Shown here piece after piece: positions 27,498 to 35,266 of a stretch of DNA of 64,000 nt. The DNA is from Ekhidna lutea (lineage in GTDB: Bacteria; Bacteroidota; Bacteroidia; Cytophagales; Cyclobacteriaceae), in contig NZ_FZPD01000004.1 in the NCBI RefSeq assembly GCF_900188325.1, forward strand, positions 254,501-318,500, given 5' to 3'. Position 1 is the first letter of the stretch; each line of letters begins with the position of its first letter. The translations under genes were made by a program, and so were the position numbers. The notes under the pieces were generated by a model. The model saw nothing but the letters and a program-made list of their open reading frames with translations. It had not been told where the DNA came from and did not search any database.

Positions 27498-28958
27498 ATG
27501 AAATCATATAATAAATTATATAAAATCGGCTTAGCCCTGGTTGTAATACTAGGTGTTAGCTGTTCAGATCAACTTGAAGTTGAACCTCAACAGTCAGTTT
27601 CAACAGATGCTGCTTTTGAGACCCTCAATGATTTTGAAAATGCAGTGATTGGTTTGTACTCAGGCCTCCAGGATGGGGCTTATTATGGTAGAAACTTTCC
27701 TTCATTAATGGACGCTTCATCGGATAACGGAAATATTCCTGATGGAGCTGGTGCAAGGTTAACCGTCTATTATACATTGGAACTAAATCCAACGAATACT
27801 ACGGTCAGTAACTGGACACAGGCCTACAATGTTATCGGCCGTGCTAATCAAATCATTAATCGGATCGATGATATTGAAGGTGATCAGGCACAAAAGGATC
27901 AGCTTAAAGCTGAGGCATTGTTTGTACGAGCACTTTGCCATTTCGATATCATGAGAATTTATGCTCATGATTACAATTTCACTTCAGATCAATCTCATTT
28001 GGGCGTTCCTTATGTAACTACCAATGAAATTGGAACTCCTGCAAGAGACGTCACAAGCACAGTATTTACTAACATCATGGATGACTTAAATACTGCGGAG
28101 ACACTCATGAGCAACGCTACTTCTGCCGGAGCAAACAGATCCAGCACAATGGCTGTAGTGGGTCTAAGAGCTCGAGTAAATCTCTATATGGGTGATTACA
28201 CAAATGCACTTGCTGATGCCAATGAAGTGATTAATACAGGAGGTTATACACTGGGAAGTTATACTGCTGGAACAACAATAGATGGTGATGGAAACACCAA
28301 TAACGTGATTGATGAGTGGGCTACCGGGACACCTCGATCAGAGGATATCCTGGTCATTTTTGCAAATAACACAAATGATACAAATTATCCCGGACTGGAA
28401 GGTCTTGCGTCTATTTACAATAGAGTAGATGGGTACGGAGACCTTGGCCCTAGTGATGATATTGTTGCTCAGTATGATCCTGCTGATATTAGAAACCTGT
28501 GGTATCGAAATATCGGTGGTGTGAACTTTGTGAATAAGTATCCTGGAAACGACGGAAACACAAGGTTCTTTAATTACCCGGTACTTCGTTTGTCGGAGAT
28601 GATTCTTATTCAGGCTGAATGTCTTGCCAGAGATGGTCAAAACACTGCTGCTCAGAATGCAATCAACCTGATTACTGCAAGAGCAAACGCTCCAGCAATT
28701 ACAAGTACTGGAAATGCATTAATTAATGACATACTCGCAGAAAGAAGAAGGGAGCTTGCATTTGAGGGTCATAGGTATGGAGATATTAAACGTCTTCAGA
28801 TGGATATTGACAGAGGCTCTGGATGCACACTTACAAATGGTAACTGTGTAATACCATATGGTGATAAGCTATTTGCCTGGCCAATTCCTCAAGAAGAAAC
28901 GGATGCTAATCCAAACATGCAGCAAGATGCACTTTGGACTGCATTCCTTGGGGGTTAA
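27498..28958 (+). CDS. SusD/RagB-family substrate-binding lipoprotein
   Basis: 486 residues. Lipoprotein signal with lipobox LGVSC (Cys22), then the SusD helical fold: VEPQQSVSTDAAFETLNDFENAV split over 30-52, VRALCHFDIMRIYAH (TPR helix), VGLRARVNLYMGDY, and the C-terminal ILAERRRELAFEGHRYGDIK signature. It caps the SusC channel and delivers the ligand. It is cotranscribed with SusC and the Calx-beta lipoprotein. Confidence 0.97.
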   Translation: MKSYNKLYKIGLALVVILGVSCSDQLEVEPQQSVSTDAAFETLNDFENAVIGLYSGLQDGAYYGRNFPSLMDASSDNGNIPDGAGARLTVYYTLELNPTNTTVSNWTQAYNVIGRANQIINRIDDIEGDQAQKDQLKAEALFVRALCHFDIMRIYAHDYNFTSDQSHLGVPYVTTNEIGTPARDVTSTVFTNIMDDLNTAETLMSNATSAGANRSSTMAVVGLRARVNLYMGDYTNALADANEVINTGGYTLGSYTAGTTIDGDGNTNNVIDEWATGTPRSEDILVIFANNTNDTNYPGLEGLASIYNRVDGYGDLGPSDDIVAQYDPADIRNLWYRNIGGVNFVNKYPGNDGNTRFFNYPVLRLSEMILIQAECLARDGQNTAAQNAINLITARANAPAITSTGNALINDILAERRRELAFEGHRYGDIKRLQMDIDRGSGCTLTNGNCVIPYGDKLFAWPIPQEETDANPNMQQDALWTAFLGG

Positions 28959-28983
28959 TTCTTAATACTTAAAGTGAATAAAG

Positions 28984-29835
28984 ATGAAAATGTTAAATAA
29001 ACTATATACACTACTGTTTGCTGCCATACTAATGGTAGGAGTCAGTTGTTCGGAAACAGAAACTCAGGCCATTATAACTGAGCAGTTTATCGCTTTTGAC
29101 ACAGAATCAGCAGTAATACTTGAAAACAGTCCCGATTCGGCAGTTATTCAGGTTTTAATGGCTGCTGCATTGCAATCAAGTGATATTACTGTTGATTATA
29201 ACCTGGAAATAACAGCGGGAGATGCTGATGACTTTACGTTATCAAACACCTCCGGATCGCTAACTATTCCGGCTGGTCAGGCAAGTGCTTCACTTGAAAT
29301 ACATCCGATTGACAATGTCTTTTCTGATGGAGATAAAGTTCTTGTATTTACAATCACAAATGTAAGTGGCGGTGATTTCACAATTGGATTGCCAGGCCCT
29401 GACGGAAATAATGCTTCTGTAACTGTGACCATTGGAGATGATGACTGCCCTATTGACCTGGATGCATATGTGGGTGAATGGGTATACATCGATGCAATCG
29501 GAAAACCGGGCAGTTGCTGCGAGGGTAGCTCTCTGAACGGTTTTGGATTCACAAACTCAGGAGGCAATGCTACTTTAACGGCAGACCCATCTGATCCGTC
29601 CGGAACCACAGCGATCTTCTCAGGAGGTCCGTTTGGCAGTGACTATACGATTAAGTTCCTGACATGCCCACAAGAAGTAATCGCGCTAGGAACAACTGAT
29701 TCCTTCGTTGGGGTTGGATCATGGAACATGCCTCAAGGGCAAACAAACGGAGTTTATACCGAAACTACTATCTCTGTCGTTGGCGGACTTGGTGGTAATG
29801 GTGATTTCGAAATGATGTTCGAAAAAGCTGATTAA
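28984..29835 (+). CDS. Calx-beta-like surface lipoprotein
   Basis: 283 residues. The signal and lipobox MVGVSC (Cys22) are closely like those of the preceding SusD. Residues about 35-155 form a Calx-beta-like Ig fold: DYNLEITAGDADDFTLSN, PAGQASASLEIHPIDN and the acidic end TIGDDDCPIDLD. The C-terminal half (about 155-283) is Gly- and Thr-rich with two adjacent cysteines (SCCEGSS) and resembles the C-terminal domains of SusE-like accessory proteins. It is third in the Sus operon and probably a surface binding subunit; the ligand is unknown. A terminator follows at once. Confidence 0.83.
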   Translation: MKMLNKLYTLLFAAILMVGVSCSETETQAIITEQFIAFDTESAVILENSPDSAVIQVLMAAALQSSDITVDYNLEITAGDADDFTLSNTSGSLTIPAGQASASLEIHPIDNVFSDGDKVLVFTITNVSGGDFTIGLPGPDGNNASVTVTIGDDDCPIDLDAYVGEWVYIDAIGKPGSCCEGSSLNGFGFTNSGGNATLTADPSDPSGTTAIFSGGPFGSDYTIKFLTCPQEVIALGTTDSFVGVGSWNMPQGQTNGVYTETTISVVGGLGGNGDFEMMFEKAD

Positions 29836-29854
29836 ACTTTGATTTTTAATTAAT

Positions 29855-29886
29855 AAAAGGGCATTGGTGAATCAATGCCCTTTTTT
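29855..29886 (+). terminator. Intrinsic terminator of the SusCD operon
   Basis: AAAAGGGCATTG (29855-29866) pairs with CAATGCCCTTTT (29873-29884) around a 6-base loop, followed by further T residues. It ends the SusC-SusD-lipoprotein message and separates it from the secreted protein at 29900, whose start is only 14 bases on. Confidence 0.9.
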
Positions 29887-29899
29887 ATGATTTTAACAT

Positions 29900-30613
29900 A
29901 TGAAAAAAATTATATGCTTTGGTGTTATCGTTTTGTCTTTTGTTTTCACACCAAAAACTTATTCACAAGGAGTCATTAGCTTAACTGGAGCTGGCAGGCA
30001 GCATGATGTTGAGTCATGGCTCGAACGAAATAAACTAAGATCATTTAATGAAAATAACGAGTCAGTAGGTGAAAGGTATCTGTTTGAAGAATGGAAACCT
30101 GGATCGGTTGAAACTACAGATGGAATAAAACTCTCAGAAGTAGAATTAAAGTATGACCTATTGCTGGATATTCTCATAGGTAAACTACCAGGAGGAGCTG
30201 TATCTCTCAAAAAAAATAATATTCTACACTTCAGCATAACTGAGGGTGGACAAACCTTAAACTTTAAAACATTATCTGTCGATGATGAAAAAGTATTTGC
30301 GCAATCCATCCATGAAGGAAAAAGACTAAACCTATTCAAAAGGCATTCTGTGAAGCTGATTAAGAAAGATGACGGCAATCAAGCTTATGGTAGTGGTATT
30401 GCTTACGATAAATATGTGAGTAGAGAAGAGTTTATTGTGAAAAAAGGTAATGAAGCTGCGATATCCATAAAGCCATCCAAAAGATCAGTAACTAAACTAC
30501 TAAATGATCGGGAGGAACAGATTAGAGAATTCATGAAGAAAAACAGTCTCAATGTGAAGAATGAAAATGAGTTAAAGAAAGTATTTGAGTATTATGAAAG
30601 CATTACTAATTAA
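29900..30613 (+). CDS. Secreted hypothetical protein
   Basis: 237 residues with a signal peptide (1-22, FVFTPKTYSQ). The body has a predicted strand-rich region (about 50-160: KLSEVELKYDLLLDILIG, HFSITEGGQTLNFKTL) and a helical, charged C-terminus. I do not recognise a family. It overlaps the downstream metalloprotease by 20 bases, so the two are probably cotranslated, and this protein could be a partner of the protease. Confidence 0.75.
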   Translation: MKKIICFGVIVLSFVFTPKTYSQGVISLTGAGRQHDVESWLERNKLRSFNENNESVGERYLFEEWKPGSVETTDGIKLSEVELKYDLLLDILIGKLPGGAVSLKKNNILHFSITEGGQTLNFKTLSVDDEKVFAQSIHEGKRLNLFKRHSVKLIKKDDGNQAYGSGIAYDKYVSREEFIVKKGNEAAISIKPSKRSVTKLLNDREEQIREFMKKNSLNVKNENELKKVFEYYESITN

Positions 30614-32915
30614 GATCACCATTGGTTTTATCGCACTTTTATCAAGCGTTAAAGCCCACTCTCAAGAAAATCACAAAACGTGCGGAACAATACTGACCGA
30701 GGAATCACAACAGTTGATAGCTGACCATCTGATCTCACCTCATAGAGTTAGAATCTCAAGCGATCCAATGAGGTTGGCAATAAAAGCTCATATCATTAGA
30801 AAAAGTGATGGCACAGGTGGATTATCAGAAAGCCAGCTGACATCAGCACTGGAAAAAGTCAATAACTTTTATGGCAATGCCGGGCTCGAATTCTTTCTGT
30901 TCGGAGACATTGACTATGTTGATAATGATGAATTCTATGATTTCAATTCCGACTCAGAACAGGCACTTGCTAATGAAAGGGATGTTCCTAATACAATCAA
31001 TATCTACTTTGCTAATACGGTAACGTCCGGCTCTGATCCATTGTGCGGTTATGCATACTTTCCGGGTAATCCAGACCGAATACTTATGGACAATAGCTGT
31101 ACGGTAAATGGAACTACCCTTTCTCACGAGATTGGTCATTATTTAACATTATATCATACCCATGGAAAAACTAATAATGGAACCACAGATGAGCTGGTAG
31201 ATGGCAGCAATTGCGAAACAGCGGGTGATGACGTGTGTGACACACCTGCAGACCCCAACTTAACTGGAAAAGTAAACAGCAACTGTCAATACACCGGTAA
31301 CCTGAGAGATACCAACGGAGATTTATATCAGCCAAACACTGAAAATGTGATGTCATATGCTCCGCAAGACTGTCGTAGGATCTTTTCCACCGGCCAATAC
31401 AGCCGGGCGTTTTCCGGTTATATGAGCTTTCGCAGCTATCTAAATCAGAAAAACTATGCAGCTGATTTTGGTATAAGTCAAAGCATCGCTTGTGCAGGCG
31501 AGGAAGTCGAGTTAACCAACATGTCACTGGGAAATTATGAAAGCATTGAATGGCGATTGCCGGAAGCTTCTGTTGCATCAACAACAGATGAAAATCCAAG
31601 GATTACTTATAGCAGCCCTGGAACATATGATGTAGAATTGACTATTAATGGCGATGATGGTGGAACCGATATAAAACTGCTTGAAAATGCCGTTAAAATC
31701 ATACCGCAACCTTCATCACCTGATGCTTCTTTGGAGATGGGTTTCGAAATGGAAGAAATTGATGAGGCAAGCCTTCATTCACCTGGAGATACTTTTAGTT
31801 TCAGTATTGAAAATGCAGGATCAGAAAGTGAACAATCATTCTCTATGCAATTTCATGGCTATGAAAATAGAAATGCTGTCGATTATTACCTACTAAGTCC
31901 GCTCGAAAACCCAGGCGAGATGGACTATGTAATTAGTTTTGATTACGCCTTTACATATTTCTCAGATGGAACATCAGAGCGAATTGATGAAATAAACATC
32001 CTATCAAAAGGGTGTGGTCCTCAGAAGCAGGTCTGGTCGGCAAATGGCAAAACGGATGCTACGGCTAATGCTAAAAGTCAATCTTTTGTTCCTAAACCAG
32101 CAGAATGGAATCATGTGGAAACATACGTTCCATTCGATCCTGAGAGCAATTTTGTGCAATTATTCATTGAAGCTAAAAACAGCAACGGAAATAATTTTTA
32201 TATAGACAATCTTCAGATTAGCTACACTTCTCAAATTGTAATTAGAAGTATTGCCGTAACAGCTGAGCAATGTGCCGGCGATCAAAATGGTGTAATTGAA
32301 GTAGACGCAAGCTTTAACGGTAATGAAATTTCTTATTCATTAGATGGAGAAAACTATCAATCAAGTGGGTTATTTGAAGGTCTGTCTGCTGGTGATTATG
32401 AAGTATTTGTGAAAAGTGGTAATGATATTATTAGCGAAAGTGTTTCGGTCAATGTAATCAGTCAGAAACCCGCCAAACCATCAATCATTTTTTCAAACAA
32501 TGAACTCAGACTGCTTGCATCTGCTTTCGAGATTGAGTGGTATCATAATGAGGTACTCATTGACGATTCAGGTGCAACAAAAATTCCTTTTGCGGGAAAC
32601 GGAGATTACTATGTGATAGTAAGAAACAAATCCGGTTGTGAAAACATTTCTGATGTCTTTACGGTCTTAGGTTCTGAAATGCCAGTGAGTAGTGTTTCCG
32701 TTTACCCAAATCCTGCCTCTGAGAAAATAATCATTGAAACCGTTCAAGGTTTAGAAATTTCAATTTATGACCTGACAGGAAGGATTTTTGTTGAGGCAAG
32801 CATAATAAAGGGCATAACAGAGTTGTCATTAAACGACATGAATGAGGGGGTGTATCTGGTCAGGATAATATCTGAGGATGGTATAGAGACCAAAAAGATT
32901 GTGATTGATCATTAA
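30594..32915 (+). CDS. Secreted M43-type (pappalysin-like) metalloprotease with PKD-like domain and T9SS sorting domain
   Basis: 773 residues from the ATG at 30594 (a TTG three codons upstream is less likely). After a signal peptide comes a zincin domain with HEIGHYLTLYH (residues 178-188), the extended HExxHxxGxxH-type zinc site though with Leu in place of the usual Gly, and a Met-turn NVMSYAP; the DVCDTPADP stretch is typical of M43B. A PKD-like fold follows (about 295-370), then a jellyroll region and a SprB-like repeat (about 555-620). The last 75 residues are a type A T9SS tail: VSVYPNPASEKIIIE, YDLTGR, YLVRI. The protein should be secreted through type IX secretion to the surface or medium. 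Confidence 0.92.
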   Translation: MKALLIKITIGFIALLSSVKAHSQENHKTCGTILTEESQQLIADHLISPHRVRISSDPMRLAIKAHIIRKSDGTGGLSESQLTSALEKVNNFYGNAGLEFFLFGDIDYVDNDEFYDFNSDSEQALANERDVPNTINIYFANTVTSGSDPLCGYAYFPGNPDRILMDNSCTVNGTTLSHEIGHYLTLYHTHGKTNNGTTDELVDGSNCETAGDDVCDTPADPNLTGKVNSNCQYTGNLRDTNGDLYQPNTENVMSYAPQDCRRIFSTGQYSRAFSGYMSFRSYLNQKNYAADFGISQSIACAGEEVELTNMSLGNYESIEWRLPEASVASTTDENPRITYSSPGTYDVELTINGDDGGTDIKLLENAVKIIPQPSSPDASLEMGFEMEEIDEASLHSPGDTFSFSIENAGSESEQSFSMQFHGYENRNAVDYYLLSPLENPGEMDYVISFDYAFTYFSDGTSERIDEINILSKGCGPQKQVWSANGKTDATANAKSQSFVPKPAEWNHVETYVPFDPESNFVQLFIEAKNSNGNNFYIDNLQISYTSQIVIRSIAVTAEQCAGDQNGVIEVDASFNGNEISYSLDGENYQSSGLFEGLSAGDYEVFVKSGNDIISESVSVNVISQKPAKPSIIFSNNELRLLASAFEIEWYHNEVLIDDSGATKIPFAGNGDYYVIVRNKSGCENISDVFTVLGSEMPVSSVSVYPNPASEKIIIETVQGLEISIYDLTGRIFVEASIIKGITELSLNDMNEGVYLVRIISEDGIETKKIVIDH

Positions 32916-33012
32916 TTGCAAAGAACTAATCTGATAATAAATTTTAACCGTTCGATCCGGTCTATTCCAAAAAAACAGACACTTGCAATAGCTTCAGCCA
33001 AAACCACAGTGC

Positions 33013-33034
33013 GGGGCACTCTATGCCCCCTTTT
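33013..33034 (+). terminator. Probable terminator downstream of the metalloprotease gene
   Basis: GGGGCA (33013-33018) pairs with TGCCCC (33024-33029) around a 5-base loop and is followed by CTTTT. It lies about 100 bases after the protease stop. Confidence 0.6.
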
Positions 33035-33038
33035 ATAC

Positions 33039-33068
33039 TCAAGCTTGGGAGTGAACTCCCAAACTTGA
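33039..33068. repeat. Long hairpin-forming inverted repeat
   Basis: TCAAG-C-TTGGGAG (33039-33051) faces CTCCCAA-A-CTTGA (33056-33068) with a 4-base loop: 12 pairs and one internal mismatch. There is no T-run immediately after it, so it is not a simple terminator; it may stabilise the 3' end of the protease mRNA or be a dispersed repeat. Confidence 0.6.
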
Positions 33069-33148
33069 GGGTGAGCAATAATCTAGTGCAAATCGGGTCA
33101 CCTTATAGGGTCATTTACCAATTAGCCAGAAATTCTGAATTTGATTGA

Positions 33149-33919
33149 TCACTGCGAGATAAAAAACTTTTTAGGGCTTGTGTCTAAAAAGTATTTGAAA
33201 TCCTTAATAAGGTGTGATTGATCATAATACCCACATTGGTAAGTCAGCTCTGTCAGGCTTTGCTCTTCATTTTCATTGTATGAATTAATGAAGCAATTGA
33301 TTTTTTCAATTCTGCAAAACTCTTTCGGGGTAAGTCCTATTTCCTTATTAAAATGTTGTTCCAGCTTAGACTTGCTCACATTAAGAGATGAGTAAATTTC
33401 TTTTACTGAAATAGTCCCGCTGGTGTGACGTATTTGATCTATTGAGTCCAGAATAGTCATATTATAGTTGAACACTTCCATTCCCATGGCACACATTTCC
33501 TGAATCAGGTCACTGGCCTGGTAGACATCATTATGATCAAATGCATTTTTCAATGCTTTTACCATCATTTCAGAGCGTCCCATAGCAAATACTCCATTGC
33601 ACAGCTCCTTTAGCTTTAATGCAATACTTCTGGCGTATATAGGGTTAATCTTCAGGATTAAGCTTTTAACACCCTCATTGAGGAGAATCTCCGCTCCCCT
33701 CCGCCGAGGCATTAAAAAATAGATATTCCCGTAAGTCATCTTAAGTGACCTTACACTCCCTATTGATTTTAATGTTAAATCGCCATCTAAAGGGATAATA
33801 ATCTCAGCCTTATTGTCCGGCACCATCACAAATTTTTGTGGTTTACCTGCCGTTTTGAGTTTAATCATTGCATCTACAATGAGTAACTCTTCTTTTAGTC
33901 CTTTTTCTTGAGTATACAT
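33149..33919 (-). CDS. AraC-family transcriptional regulator
   Basis: 256 residues. The N-terminal half (1-150) has a cupin-like sensor look (strands around KFVMVPDNKAEIIIPLDGDL). The C-terminal half holds two helix-turn-helix units: ISVKEIYSSLNVSKSKLEQHF and LTELTYQCGYYDQSHLIKDF, with the AraC signature GLTPKEFCR between them. It should bind DNA as a ligand-responsive activator. It is a separate unit on the minus strand, downstream of another AraC-type gene and convergent with the Sus/protease locus, which makes that locus a possible target (inference). Confidence 0.9.
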   Translation of the reverse strand: MYTQEKGLKEELLIVDAMIKLKTAGKPQKFVMVPDNKAEIIIPLDGDLTLKSIGSVRSLKMTYGNIYFLMPRRRGAEILLNEGVKSLILKINPIYARSIALKLKELCNGVFAMGRSEMMVKALKNAFDHNDVYQASDLIQEMCAMGMEVFNYNMTILDSIDQIRHTSGTISVKEIYSSLNVSKSKLEQHFNKEIGLTPKEFCRIEKINCFINSYNENEEQSLTELTYQCGYYDQSHLIKDFKYFLDTSPKKFFISQ

Positions 33920-33980
33920 TATTGGTGAATTGTTTCATCCAAAACGTATTACTAAGGCCTGCTACTTATTGATTTTCAGG

Positions 33981-34029
33981 TACATATGTAAACAATCGTG
34001 ATTCTTTATATAAAAAATCACGCTTTTTT
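33981..34029. promoter_or_regulatory. Palindrome and hairpin upstream of the AraC gene
   Basis: TACATATGTA (33981-33990) is a perfect 10-base palindrome. Next, CGTGATT (33997-34003) and AATCACG (34016-34022) form inverted arms around a 12-base loop and are followed by CTTTTTT on the plus strand. The hairpin could be an operator for the AraC-type protein or a terminator for plus-strand transcription, though no plus-strand gene is visible here. Confidence 0.45.
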
Positions 34030-34060
34030 ACACTCCGAAAACTATGAGGTAGGGTATTTG

Positions 34061-34522
34061 CTATTTGGCTTGTTTTAGCGCTCTGTATTGTGTTGGAGAC
34101 ATTCCTGTATCTCCTTTGAAAGCATTGTAGAAAGAAACTTTATTGGAAAAACCAGATTCATCAGCAATCGCTTCAATTGTATAATGATCGAACTTTCCAC
34201 CTGTTAATAGCTCCTTAGAGTGTTCAATCCTGAACGAATTGATGAATTTATTGAAATTGCCACTGCTGAACTTGTTGATCGCTCGAGATACATAGCGCTC
34301 GTTGCAGGAGAGCTCTTTTGCAAGATCTGAGATTTTCAGGCTTTTGTTGAGAAAATATTGCTCGGCCTCTATTAGTTCGATGGTCTTATTATAAATAGCC
34401 TTCAATTCTTCTTCATCAAGTCCGTTTTGCTCATCAGATTGTTGCTTAGGTCTATATCTGGTATACCATATCAAGGCAACCCCCAATAAGGTCAGGCCTA
34501 TTGCGATCATTGTCCAATTCAC
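34061..34522 (-). CDS. Short membrane-anchored AraC-type helix-turn-helix protein
   Basis: 153 residues: one N-terminal membrane helix (about 4-20, MIAIGLTLLGVALIWY), a short acidic linker and a complete AraC double HTH: LKISDLAKELSCNERYVSRAINK and YTIEAIADESGFSNKVSFYNAF, then FKGDTGMSPTQYRAL. It looks like the C-terminal part of the large TPR-membrane-HTH regulators of Bacteroidota, without any sensor region. No upstream coding remnant is visible, so it is probably a stable short form rather than a pseudogene. The tandem RNA-like units at 34600-34866 lie directly upstream. Confidence 0.85.
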   Translation of the reverse strand: MNWTMIAIGLTLLGVALIWYTRYRPKQQSDEQNGLDEEELKAIYNKTIELIEAEQYFLNKSLKISDLAKELSCNERYVSRAINKFSSGNFNKFINSFRIEHSKELLTGGKFDHYTIEAIADESGFSNKVSFYNAFKGDTGMSPTQYRALKQAK

Positions 34523-34599
34523 TTTGAGTCTTTGTTACTTAACAAGTGATAAAGCTAACTACCCCAATTGGTGAGAAAAATCTTCTTTTTTACAGTTAG

Positions 34600-34709
34600 A
34601 CTGTTTCAGCCATTTTTACAATTATCCAATACGGTGCTACTCTATTCTTGTATTCCTCTTCATACTTAACAGAGGGGTTTCGGGTTACTATTCGGCCCCT
34701 CTTTTTTTT
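34600..34709 (+). ncRNA. Putative small RNA/attenuator unit A
   Basis: The unit starts with GTTTCAGCCATTTTTACAAT (about 34603-34622), then CGG, a TATTCTTG -7-like box (34643-34650), a CCTCTT word (34655-34660) and a terminator: AGAGGGG (34671-34677) with CCCCTCT (34696-34702) and a run of eight T. CCTCT can alternatively pair with AGAGG, a competing hairpin. A second, diverged copy follows, which argues that the unit is conserved. No peptide of note is encoded. Transcription is inferred, not shown. Confidence 0.5.
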
Positions 34710-34741
34710 AAAAGGTCATTTCGCCTGATGGATCACAATTA

Positions 34742-34866
34742 GGTTTCACCCATTTTTACAATTCTACAATTCGGTTAGAAGATATAATTGCGAACCTCTT
34801 ATATTAACTAGTTATTTGGTTAGCTAGGGAGGGGACGGATCATTTTCGCCCCCTCTTTTTTCTCCC
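34742..34866 (+). ncRNA. Putative small RNA/attenuator unit B (second copy)
   Basis: Same order as unit A: GGTTTCACCCATTTTTACAA (34742-34761), a tandem TACAATTC-TACAATTC (34757-34772), CGG, TATAATTG as a -7-like box (about 34783-34790), CCTCTT (34795-34800) and a terminator formed by GAGGGG (34829-34834) and CCCCTC (34850-34855) with TTTTTT after it. The body between the CCTCTT word and the terminator is longer than in unit A. Confidence 0.5.
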
Positions 34867-34966
34867 ATCAAATTTTCTGATAGAATTATTCTAAGATTTC
34901 AGCTTGAAAATTCGGAGTTATTACAAAAGTTAAGAACTTGAAATACTTTTTTTACGTTAAAAAATG

Positions 34967-34974
34967 TAGATTTG
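34967..34974 (+). promoter_or_regulatory. TAnnTTTG box for the 47-residue gene
   Basis: TAGATTTG is a perfect -7 element, 27 bases before the ATG at 35002. A TTG lies upstream at 34938-34940, but the 26-base spacing is longer than usual. Confidence 0.5.
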
Positions 34975-35001
34975 GTAGAACAATCAGCTAAAGTGTCAAC
35001 C

Positions 35002-35145
35002 ATGAAAAAGAAAAGAGACAACTGGCTCAATTTCAAGAATATCATACATTATGCATTTGATGACATGTGGACGAGCATGTGGCGCTTTCTTTTGAAAAGA
35101 CAGAATAGATTCCATCAGCATCACGCGCATCATGAGAATGATTAA
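35002..35145 (+). CDS. Small His-rich basic protein (47 residues), function unknown
   Basis: Starts MKKKRDNWLNFKN, has an aromatic amphipathic middle (HYAFDDMWTSMWRFLLKRQ) and ends in a histidine cluster HQHHAHHEND. It has its own -7 box 27 bases upstream and its own terminator 27 bases downstream, so it is a complete small transcription unit between the RNA-like units and the ECF sigma gene. The helix could lie on the membrane, and the tail could bind a metal ion; both are inference from composition. No family is recognised. Confidence 0.6.
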   Translation: MKKKRDNWLNFKNIIHYAFDDMWTSMWRFLLKRQNRFHQHHAHHEND

Positions 35146-35171
35146 TTACATCAAATAAGAATTTATCAAGA

Positions 35172-35197
35172 AGTCGACCAACAGTCGACTTTTTTTA
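35172..35197 (+). terminator. Intrinsic terminator of the 47-residue gene
   Basis: AGTCGAC (35172-35178) and GTCGACT (35184-35190) pair perfectly around a 5-base loop and are followed by a run of T residues (35190-35197). It isolates the small gene from the ECF operon. Confidence 0.85.
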
Positions 35198-35220
35198 TTT
35201 TAAATAAATTCGACCCCACG

Positions 35221-35247
35221 CAACCATTGGCAGTCTTGCTGCATCTA
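35221..35247 (+). promoter_or_regulatory. ECF-sigma-type promoter upstream of the sigma factor gene
   Basis: CAACC (35221-35225), 16 bases, then CATCTA (35242-35247). An AAC-containing -35 and a 16-base spacer are typical of ECF promoters, suggesting autoregulation. The -10 element is only 4 bases before the first ATG (35252), which makes the ATG at 35267 the likelier translation start. Confidence 0.45.
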
Positions 35248-35266
35248 CCCCATGAAGGTCAAAACC

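Larger units (their letters stand above)
34523..35001. other. Gene-free regulatory region (479 bases)
   Basis: No credible open frame. It contains two similar RNA-like units (34600-34709 and 34742-34866), each ending in a rho-independent terminator, and the promoter of the 47-residue gene at 35002. The two units point rightward. Confidence 0.6.
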
